Origin: Linanthus parryae
Lineage: Eukaryota; Streptophyta; Magnoliopsida; Ericales; Polemoniaceae
Direction: 5' to 3'
Assembly (NCBI GenBank): GCA_023055425.1
Contig: JALGPY010000001.1
Span: 142,625,368 to 142,689,367, forward strand
DNA: 64,000 nt
In this document: one piece after another, positions 54,956 to 64,000 of the stretch
Layout of the letters: every line of letters begins with the position of its first letter
Position numbering within the stretch: the stretch's first letter is position 1
Program-made: the position numbers and the translations under genes
The notes under the pieces: generated by a model
What the model was told of the DNA's origin: nothing
The model's input: only the letters and a program-made list of their open reading frames with translations
Databases searched by the model: none

Positions 54956-57650
54956 CTTCATAATATCATAAGAAGAAATAAGCGTAAATGCATAATCGTA
55001 AACACATTTCATAAAAGGATGAAAATACTCTGACAGCATAGTTAGTAACTTATCTAATGCAGAAAACAGAAATTTGACTTCAAAAGCGAACGAAAAAAAC
55101 TCATCAATAGCAGTTTAGTAAAACATAATAGATAATGTGTGTTTTGATGATTGGCTTGTCAAAGCACATTCACTTAATGCACATTCCTCTCACATTCCAG
55201 AGACATGATGGATTCAAGGACATTTTTTTGAAAAGTAAAGATTGTAATATAAACACAGACGGTGCAAGTAGAAGATTGATCAACCCATTCCCTAACATTC
55301 CATAGATATGATGGATTCAAAGACATTTTTTCTATCAGCAAAGATTGTATTATAAGCACAGACGGTGCAGGAAGAAGGTTGATCAACCAATCTGCCGATC
55401 ATATAACAAAAGAGTATAAGCACAAAAGTAGGATTTGAGAAATCCCCGTCACAAAAAAATGGCAAGTGCAGAGAATCCTAGACCTAAATTGGTGAATCTG
55501 CATATGTTTATAGCACGCCCTCCAGATTTGCCAGATGATTACAACCTGTCTCCCAACTTCGTAACTGTGTGTCTGTGTCTTTATATCTTCTGGTTGTACC
55601 TACTGGGTCCGAAACAGTTTTCCACAAACCTCTGGCACAGCAAGAAGAGGTGTGACACTGTTTCCGCATCAAATTTACATATCACACACTATCATGTGAT
55701 GGATCCAGATTCCAGGGACAGTATTATGCATGCAACACATTTCATCAAATCTGACGCATTTGTATAGGCCAAATAGTAGAGGAAATGTACCAAAGGGTGC
55801 CTTCATAAAGAAGAAAGAAGTAACTATGAAGTACAAAACAGGACTTATAAGTACAGCAGACTACGAGACCTAGCCAGTAACAATAAATGCTACAAAGGTA
55901 TGGTTCCACAAATCTTGCAGTGTGAAGGAAGTTACTCTTTCATTATTTTTATAATTTGAAAGGGTAAAGTTCCTCAAATGCATTGCGAAGGAAGCTACTA
56001 TTTTATCTTCACATATTTTAATTAATTCCTAAACTTCTTTCTCATCAACTCTTATTTTCTTTTCTGATGGTGCAAAAACCCTCCTAGGCCAAACTGCTAG
56101 TTAGTTGACTACAAAAAATACAATCTACCTGCTAAAAAATATTATCTTGTTTTTTTAGGGAAATGAATCATGAATTCAGAAGAGTAAATTACAAATCTGA
56201 ACAGGCCGGCATTTGAATAGCTTTCTTCAAGAACAAGAGTATGACCAACTCACCCGACAAGGGCTGAGTTTGGGGACACCGGTTATTGGTGTTTTCAAGG
56301 TTAGATTTCTTAAAAGAAGCTCCTAACTAAATTTTGGTATGTTAGGCACACATGGCCACACCAACTAGTCCAAAAAATGTAAAAAAGGGCATCTGCTTAG
56401 CATTAACTTGCAACGAACAACACCAAGTAGTTGCACGAGACACCGGTTCCAAGTTCCTATGGTCACAAGTCCACTATAAAAACCATTTCTAATCTTTGTT
56501 TCGTACATGGGTTCTCCGTGTGTATATTTCCATTGCTCAGTTTTGGTTTTTCACAAAACATAGAACCACACAAAAAACAAGTCCCCAAACATACTTAGGT
56601 CTAAACTGAGCACGTGTTTTCTTATTATACGTCCAGGTTTGTCTGCATCCGTGGTTTTAAAAATCGACCCCATACAGTTATGTGGCGCTGTTGCCGCGCA
56701 GTATTGTAGGCATCGGGTACCGCTACCGCCAATACCTACAGTTTCAATCAAACTCACGCAAGACTGATACTCTGCTGTTTTGGTCGATTCTATACCATTA
56801 CAGTGTGTTTTCTTTACCATTAAGGCTGGTACTCTATCGTTTCACTCAACAATTTAAAAAGATACACAAATTTGGTTGCCGATTCTCGTTACCGTGTGTC
56901 TGATACTCTGATTGGGATATTAATAATAAGATACATGTCTGGTCTCCCTTTCCTTGTATACCACGGTTGTTTTGGACTATATCGCTTCACCTTCAAGCTC
57001 TGGATTTAGTAATATTATCGCCCAACATAAGGGATGATACTTACTCCTCATTGGATCTATGTTCTCTGACGTTGGAACTTGAGAATTTAGTAAACAGCTT
57101 TCGTAGATAGAATTGTAATCTGGGGCACAATCGACCAAACAATTACTAAAGTGAGATCTAGCCACCAAAAATTTTAGTCTAGGGCACAATTTAGTAACAA
57201 AGATTACACCAAAGAAATTTAGTAAACAGCTTTCAAAGATTAGCCACCAAAAAATTAGGGCACAATCAACCAAACAAACACAAAAATGATGAAGCTGAGG
57301 AGGGAGGGTTAGTTAGTTAGTTACCCAGAAAGCGGATTTCCCGATAGCGGAGAAAGCGAGGCGGTGATCGGTGTTGATGAAGATGACTTTCATTTGGATG
57401 AGGGATTCAGCAGAGGATGTCTTCGCTGGTGGCAGATCAGTTCTTTCCATCTTCAGATCTCCCAGATCTCTCTCCCCTCTCTCTAGATTTATGGGTGAAT
57501 CTCTATTTGGTTTATATTTGGAACAACATGTAATGAAGGTTCCGGAAACATTGAGCTTTATTTACAAGTATCCGACTATCCAACATGAGTTAGTGTAATT
57601 TCGTCAAAGAGAGTGGTCATATGACCAATTTTCGTAGTGATTGCTTTACA

Positions 57651-57955
57651 CTATGTTTGAGAAACAAGTGAGAAAAGAAATGATGAAAACTTTAATTTAA
57701 GTAAAAAAGAAAAAGATAAGAAATGATTTAGATTTCTCACGTACTCGTTTAAATTACTTAGTAAGAAATGATAAGAAAATGTTATACTTTCTCACCACCC
57801 TTGTTCGGTTAGCATATTAATGAAAAGCAAAAGAAACTATTTCAAAGATATTACCATAATAACCTTCATTAATATTGATAAGGCAATGTTTTATTTTTGT
57901 ATGTCTAATTCTGTCACAACAAAAATATTGACACTCTTCTTGTTTCTTTTCTCAC
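57651..57955. mobile_element. Insertion absent from the paralogous copy, possible MITE
   Basis: Aligning 57600-57990 with 32050-32180 leaves about 300 bp of extra AT-rich sequence, beginning CACTATGTTTGAG and ending CTTTTCTCACC. Related GAGAAAAGAAA and TTTCTTTTCTC motifs near the two ends suggest loosely inverted termini. I could not fix TSDs, so the class is open. Confidence 0.35.
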
Positions 57956-58788
57956 CAAAAATTTTGAATGGTGTGTGGTAATTCTCTATCCGTGAGAAAG
58001 CAGTCATTTCATAAGTTCTAAAATTCCGCGAGCATTAGTTGTCGAGGGAAATTGTTGTGAAAATCGCGCTTTCTTTGATGTTACATTAGCATTGTCAGTA
58101 CAGACAATTGTACTCCGTGCACTGTTCTGTTTCCATGACGCAACACCATAGAATAACACGTGTTTGTGGGAGCTGACGTGGTTAATAATCTCAAATGATT
58201 CTATTTTTGGTGTGTTTCTATCTCGTTGGCAAAATTGCAAGAACAAAATACAATTGTATATCCAAAAAAGGTCGCACATTATCACATTTGCTAGATTGAC
58301 CTATATTTTGAAAACTATTTGGAATATCAACAGGATTTTTATGTGAGGATTTATAATATTGCTATTGCGAGAAATTGGACGGCACTTGCCTCAGCTTTGT
58401 GCGGCCCGTCGACGTTAGTGAGAAATGAGAAAGTCAATAGCGGTGTTTTCTTTTAGGTTAATTTCTTAACTGTCAACTTTTTCTCATATGTTCCAAAATT
58501 GCATGGTTGCCCCTTCTAGTTTCAAAAAGACCAGCAATCAACAACTTTTTTTTTTTTTTTTTTTTTGCGGAGGAAACATCGAGAACTTCATTAAACAAGA
58601 GTACCAAGTACATCGAAAAGGACCCGAACAAGGGAGGAAAGACAAGATAGGAAAGAAAACGAATGAGCATCCACCTCCAATGCTCAAACTACGAACCTAA
58701 GAAAACAAGTCCATGCAATAAGTTCAAAACACAAATAAAACGTTCGAAGACTAGAACAAAACACAAGATTAAGAACTCATTTGCACCC

Positions 58789-59157
58789 TTAAAATGACTT
58801 TCCCTTCGACTTCGATCCTGACTTTTCTTCGAGAAATTTAAAAAGAGCCTCTTCATTTGGATCCACCATTTTCCCCTTAACCAAGATAAACCCTTGAGAC
58901 TTAGCTTTGTACATGGCAGCTATCTCTTCCATCCTCCTCTCCTCCTCTCTGACCTTCAATTTCCATTGCTCTTCTGTCGGACTCTCCTTCAAGAAATGTT
59001 CCAAAGCTGCTTCAATGCCTCTAGTCTTCCTGATGGCTTTGTTGTCATCCACAATCATTGGAGCCTTCCCTTTAGCCGACTTCTTGGTCTCAGTCTTCCT
59101 CTTGCGTGCAGAAACCGAAATGGAGTCTTTTGTCTTCCACTTTTCTTCTGAAACCAA
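58789..59157 (-). pseudogene. Lys/Glu-rich C-terminal tail of LINE ORF2 or accessory frame
   Basis: A 122-residue frame rich in K, E and S (KRKTETKKSAKGKAP, LKVREEERRMEEIAAMYKAK) with coiled-coil character. It lies just downstream of the ORF2 C-terminus and joins it by a one-base shift near 59160. I do not recognise a family. Confidence 0.45.
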
Positions 59158-59159
59158 AG

Positions 59160-61640
59160 CTAAAGCTGTGTGGGTGTATACATGAAAACATTTGAAATTT
59201 GGGACGTTAGATTGAAAACATGATAGTAGCAGTTGTTAATGTTTGGTGGAATTCCCCTGAAAATGATCTCATTTCTCTGATTCCAAATGACCCAGCAGGC
59301 TATAATCCAAGTGATGTGGTTAGAGTGAAATTTGGTAGTGTTCTTGATCCAGTAGTTCAACCAACTAGTAAAGTCCGTGGAAAAAAAGGTCCGTGGATAA
59401 AATATAGTTTATGTGGAGTTTGTGGAAAATGGCTTTTGAAAACTCACAGTGCCTGAAAGAATAACTAATATTTTCATTTTCATAACAAAAGACGGAGTGA
59501 AGGTCACAGTTGATCCCTCTAGAGCTTAGAAAATCTCTTGTTGGAAGGATTTGATGAGCAAGTTGTCAAATGAGGATTTTAATTTGTACGGGAGTTTTAA
59601 TTTCAACAGGTGTTTCCATTTAAAAGAAATCAAGTTAGGGTTAAAGGAGTGCTTGGTAGGCTTAAAATTAGGGCAATGGAGGGGATTAAACAGGTGTTTG
59701 TAAAGTGATTTAACTGAAAAGGAATTGTTATGGTTGATCCACCAATGTGGTTCATTTGTGGAGGCATTAAGTGGGGTTGTTAGAATAAGGTTAGTTAACC
59801 AGGGGGAAAGATTGATGAAATAAGGGGGTAGTTCCATTCAACTCCTCCTCCATCACAAGGGATAGTTAGATCATTGACCCATTTGATATTTGAATTGTGA
59901 GCTACATTTTGCATGATAGAATCTCCTGGGACATCAACAATCCAAGGATGCTTAGAAATTGAAATCCGATTACCATCAGCAAGCATCCATTTGATGCCTC
60001 CCCGTAAGAGGTCCTTACGTTTGACAATTGTCTTCCACATCGGAGATGCACTCGGGGGTGCATTGTGTAACCAGAAAGCATTCCTTTTACAATATTTTGC
60101 AGTCAAAAAACGCGAGGCTAAAGAATTCTGATTCGACATAACATTCCAAGTGTTATTGTAGAAAATAGCATTATTGAAAGCCTTTAAATTTTTGAAACCA
60201 AGTCCGCCTTTTGAGGTAATGAGACATAACTTATCCCAGGAGATATAGTGAAGAGTTTTTTTAGAGGGGTTTCCTGTCCATAAGAAATTATTAAAGATAG
60301 ATGTAATAATCTTATTTGTTTTGGAAGAAATCATCATAATTGAAAGTGGGTAAACTAGAAAACTAGAGAGAATGGCCTTAATAAGAGTAGCTCTCCCATA
60401 TTTGTTTAATAGTAATCCTTTCCACGAGGAACATTTTTTCCTAATTTTTTCTATGAGGATGGATTCATTTTTGTTTTTAGTGAGAGAAAACGTGGAATCA
60501 AAGTAAAAGCCAAGGTAGTTTCCAATGTGGGGAGTGCGATTAACATTAAGGGTTGAAATTATATTATTAGTATCTTGCTAATTACAATTCGCAGAGAAAG
60601 TAACCGAAGATTTTGCGAAATTAATAATCTGTCCTGATTGATTTGCAAATCTGTTTAGTAGATCTGAGATGACATTACCAACATTAGGAGTAATTCTGAA
60701 TAATAAGATACTATCATCCGCAAATTGTAGATGTGAAATAGAAGGACTACTGGCATTGGAAGGCGCTCCGTAAATAAGTTTCGAGTTACAAGCATAAGTT
60801 AAAGATTTTGATAAAGCCACCGCGCAAAGGATGAAAAGAAATGGCGATACAGGATCTCCTTGTCTTAGCCCGCGATGAGGTTTGAATTTCTGAGTGGGGG
60901 TCCCATTGACAATTATTGAATAAGAAACTGTTGTTATACATTGCATAATTAGGCGCGTAAAGAAGGGTGGAAAATGAAATTGGTGGAGGGTAGCTTCAAT
61001 AAAGTCACATCTTAGTCTATCGAAGGCTTTGGATAAGTCAAGCTTAAGGACAGCATATTTTGGTAAGGAGGGGTCCGTTAATTTTGATAAATAGTGAAGG
61101 ATATCTTGAGAAAGGATAATATTGTGATGAATATTTCGATTTGGGACGAAACCATTTTGATTATCTGAGATTAGAGAAGGCAAGACTACTTTTAAATGGT
61201 TCGCCAAAACTTTGGAAATAATCCGATAAAGGACATTACAAAGACTGACAGGCCTATAATCTGTGACTAAAGTTGGATTCTCAACCTTAGGAATAAGAAC
61301 AATATTCGTATTGTTTAGCTTTGACAGCATGAAACTAGGATTAAGGAAGGACAAAGATGCCGTAGTAATTTTAGTAGAAATGAAGGGACATCACTTTCGG
61401 AAGAATATGGGTTGATATCCATCAGGACCAGGGGATTTTAAAGGGTCCATATTAAACACATCAGATTTAATTTCATCCGCCGTGAAAGGAGAATTTAAAA
61501 AAGCTTGATGCTCGACACTTACAAAAGTGTCGATGTTAAAAAGTAAGTCAAAAGCACAGTCACTACCATACATACCCTCTAAATCAACATGAGAAGGGGT
61601 AGGAGTAGAATAAATATTTTTTAAGTATTGCATGAAGACA
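59160..61640 (-). pseudogene. LINE ORF2 reverse transcriptase and C-terminal region, broken
   Basis: Reading from 61640: SPFTADEIKSDVFNMDPLKS then PGPDGYQPIFF, a stop/shift, then from 61354 VTDYRPVSLCNVLYRIISKV, LKLDLSKAFDRLRCDFIEAT, HRGLRQGDPVSPFLFILC and LQFADDSILLF. After a further break come FLWTGNPSKKTLHYISWDKL, GGLGFKNLKAFNNAIF, and at the end TWIIACWVIWNQRNEIIF. The RT catalytic residues are kept, but at least four interruptions separate the open segments. Confidence 0.88.
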
Positions 61641-61963
61641 TAGGAAATCTCATTGTGGTCTGAAATAATTTCATTATTATTATTCTTAATACTGGAAAAT
61701 TTATTTTTAGCTTTTTTAATCCTAGCATAATTATGGAAGAATTTTGAATTTCCATCCCCTACTTTAAGCCACTCACACCTAGCTCATTGTGCCCAAAAGG
61801 TCTCGTAGTCAAACAAAAGGTTATTAAGGTTATTTTGTAATAAACTGAAACTATTAAAAGTTGATTGGTCGAAATTTTGACTCTGAATTGAAGTACGCTC
61901 ATTCTTGCACTTCTGAATTTGTTTTGCTAGAGAAGAGTGTTTTGGTTCCAACGGTCTAGAGCT

Positions 61964-62807
61964 CTAATGTATGAAAAGATATTTAACCACCCTAAACAAA
62001 GGAGACCCCCTGATAGGAAGATTCCAAATGAACTTAATCAGGTCAATGACCTCCCCTCTCCTAAGCCACCAGGCTTCAAAACGTAAATTCTTTTGATGGT
62101 TATTATGATTTCTGAAAAGGTAACCAAGAATGGGAGCATGGTCAGAAACCGTAATTCCTAAATTCTGTAAATAAGCTGAAGGGAACAGATTAAACCAATT
62201 AGAATTACACCAAGCACGGTCTAACTTTTCAAAAGTAGGGTTAGTGAAAAATCTATTGAAAGTCCAAGTTAGCCAGGGACCACAGTTTGGAAGTTTCAAA
62301 AAAGAGCATTCATCAATAAAGTTTCTGAAAATATTAGCTCCTGTAAGGGAATTTGCATTTGGCTCAATTTTATCATGAGGTAAAAGAACTTGATTGAAAT
62401 CTCCAATTAACAAAACAGGTTGATTACCAGGGATAATAAATTTAATAGTATTCCAAACTTCACTTCTGTCATCCAAATAAGGACTACCATAAATAAGACC
62501 TAAATACCAGTAATTATTATTAAAATCTAAAACGTAGCAGAAAATGATATTAGGATTAGAAAAAAGGATTTGAATATTAAATGCATTATCCCATACAAAC
62601 CAAAGACCGCCGGAGGAGCTTGTAGGGTCAACACCAAAAGTAGAAGAAAAACCTAAATTTCTAAACTTATTATTAATCCAAGAAACCGATTTTTTAGTCT
62701 CTGAGAGAAAAAACAAAGAAGGTTTATGATTTATTGGTCAAAATGAAGGCCTGTTGAATTGCAGAGGCTTGACCCAAACCTCTGCAATTCCAGGCGAGTA
62801 TGCTCAT
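61964..62807 (-). pseudogene. LINE ORF2 endonuclease part, frameshifted
   Basis: The start at 62807 reads MSILAWNCRGLGQASAI. A shift near 62725 leads into the open segment FFLSETKKSVSWINNKF, SSSGGLWFVWDN, LGLIYGSPYLDDRSEVW, VLLIGDFNQVLLPHD, KLDRAWCN and VSDHAPILGY. These are the endonuclease catalytic blocks. The open segment ends with a stop at 61964-61966. Confidence 0.87.
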
Positions 62808-64000
62808 GGCGAAAGTGATGGTTGATAAAGGTCAACCATCGAAACCTTAGAAGATAAGTATGAAGACAGACCGGAGTAAGACAAAATGATTAAATATATC
62901 CATGGTGGTGCAGAACTCGAAGAAGAAGAAGGGTTAAACTTAATTTTTTTTATTACCTTTATGCTCCCTTTCTGCATCCTCCGATGGGGCAACGTCATTG
63001 AAAGTCCTCTTTTTGGGTGGCCTCTTCCTTGAAACTCTCTTGGTTTTAGTTTTTGGATCATCTTCCTTCTCCATAACAGTCCCTAAGCCTTTGTCAATTG
63101 AATCCCCCGTTGCAAGTGTAAGCACCGCATCCTTCTCTTTAATTAAGACACCTTGGTCACTGTCCTCTTCTACGAGCTCCGGCGCCGTAAGAATGAATGC
63201 CGGCGGCTTGATGATTTGCAGCGGTCCGCCTCAATGGGTTCCACGGGAGCCGGAAGTAGCAGCAGACCCGACGGAGCCGAAACAGGGGATGGGAGGAGAG
63301 GGGTGGGTAAGGTATTTGTTGTTGGTGATGATGTTTTAATGGGGGGGTGGGTAAGCTTTGGATAAACTTTGATAGGTCGTCATCTTCATCTGCAAAGGTT
63401 GGATTAATGGCCGCTGAGAATGGCGATTGTTCTCCGGAGAGAGAACCCATGGATTCGGAGCAGGAGAGGGAAATATCCGAAGGGGAGGAGTTGCGATTTT
63501 GTAGGAGAGCTTGTTCACGTCTCTCAAAAGCTTTAAGAGAGGATGGGGTATTAATGCAGGGTTAATGAATAGGGATGCGAACGGGTAGGCTAGGTTCTAT
63601 TTCCTAGACGGGTCGGGTTGTGGTTAAGGGGTTGGAGGAAAACGAGGCGCCAAAGTTATCGGGTAGGGGGATGAGAGATGAAAGGTCCGAATAATGGATG
63701 GATTGTGAAGGTTGCTGGAGTAGGTCGGGTTGTGGCAGTAGGTTTGAGTTGGTCCGATGCATTGGTTCGGGTGCTTGAAGTGAGAGAGTTGGGTCCGGGT
63801 AAATGACGCCATCTGGGCTGAAGAGCTGAGTTGAAGGGAAAGGGCCTTCCCCCGGCCCAAACATACCTCGTGGGTACGGGTTAAATGGCCCGGGTGGCCA
63901 AGCGTCATGTTCCCAATCATTTAATGTGGATCCGGGTGTGAAAAACCCATCCGAGGATGAGCCATCTCCAAACGAGAGAATGAGGTTGTTGTTATCGGGT
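62804..64000 (-). pseudogene. LINE ORF1, C-terminal half, frameshifted; N-terminus outside window
   Basis: The end of ORF1 overlaps the ORF2 ATG by ATGA (62804-62807), as in the LINE at 43972. A run of eight A near 62945 shifts between the frame ending GNKKN-stop and the one reaching the true end. Further right are basic KTKRVSRKRPPKKR and low-complexity Pro/Ser/Gln-rich pieces in different frames. The DUF4283 and knuckle region would lie beyond 64000. Confidence 0.75.

Larger units (their letters stand above)
54709..58541. repeat. Segmental duplication, right copy of 29.26-32.69 kb
   Basis: From AGGTAACTTTCTGATGC (54724) the sequence follows 29266 onward. It stays nearly identical to about 56.2 kb, diverges after about 57.0 kb, and ends at TGCATGGTTGCCC, where the minus-strand LINE has its poly(A). 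No gene other than the exon-like block is recognised. Confidence 0.88.
58542..64000 (-). mobile_element. L1-type LINE, minus strand, continues past right edge
   Basis: The poly(T) at 58543-58565 marks the 3' poly(A). Moving right come the 3' region, ORF2 C-terminus, RT, endonuclease and ORF1. It is the same broad family as the LINE at 43972: matching 3' end (AATGAAGTTCTC...CCTCCGC-An), matching ORF1/ORF2 overlap ATGA, and no RNase H. Many frameshifts and stops occur in ORF2. The 5' end and upstream TSD are outside the window. Confidence 0.9.

Overview
The window looks like a repeat-rich intergenic stretch of a dicot plant nuclear genome. It holds nested plant retroelements of several clades, DNA transposons with clean target-site duplications (TSDs), no bacterial gene organisation, and a plant-specific transcription-factor family (zinc finger-homeodomain, ZF-HD/ZHD) in unusual palindromic arrangements. 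I cannot name the species. I see no clearly intact housekeeping gene. Almost every coding stretch is a transposon remnant or a broken gene copy.

Left part (1-20 kb). A minus-strand Ty3/gypsy element of Tat type (1-6134: LTR, tRNA-Trp-type primer site, gag, protease, RT, two RNase H domains, start of integrase) is broken by in-frame stops and frameshifts. It abuts a 5'-truncated LINE (6.16-8.28 kb). A 1652-bp Mutator-like element follows (9051-10702), with terminal inverted repeats of roughly 500 bp, a 9-bp TSD and a frameshifted GRF zinc-finger gene. A second decayed LINE lies at 11.46-14.43 kb. Then come a (GAA)n tract, a poly-T insert with its own 15-bp TSD (15960-16041), a 1149-bp hAT-type element (17865-19013), a 300-bp repeat also present at 10.7 kb, and a copia RNase H fragment.

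Central array (21.0-27.3 kb). Twelve ZHD-like copies are arranged as six head-to-head pairs. In each pair the two start codons are 55 or 56 bp apart across a palindromic spacer, and the pairs recur about every 1 kb. Each pair is one long imperfect palindrome. Most copies are dead. The last (26926-27294) keeps an open zinc-finger reading frame without a homeodomain, like a mini zinc finger.

Right part (28-58.5 kb). Five more ZHD copies sit in about 3.2-kb tandem segmental repeats (starting near 37.7, 50.8 and 53.95 kb) that also carry a copia fragment and a pseudo-exon. The first unit was later hit by a gag-only LTR retrotransposon (40426-43659, 388-bp LTRs, TSD ATATG), by a hAT element inside one of its LTRs (40524-41395, 8-bp TSD), and by a nearly complete L1-type LINE (43972-50779). 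Paralogous empty sites in the neighbouring units confirm the LTR and LINE insertions. A separate duplication pairs 29.26-32.69 kb with 54.72-58.53 kb. A minus-strand LINE (58542 to the right edge) ends the window.

The genes do not form a pathway. The main theme is duplication by palindrome formation and tandem repeat, followed by nested transposition. The most interesting object is the alternating inverted ZHD array, which would yield long hairpin RNA matching a developmental transcription-factor family if transcribed through.
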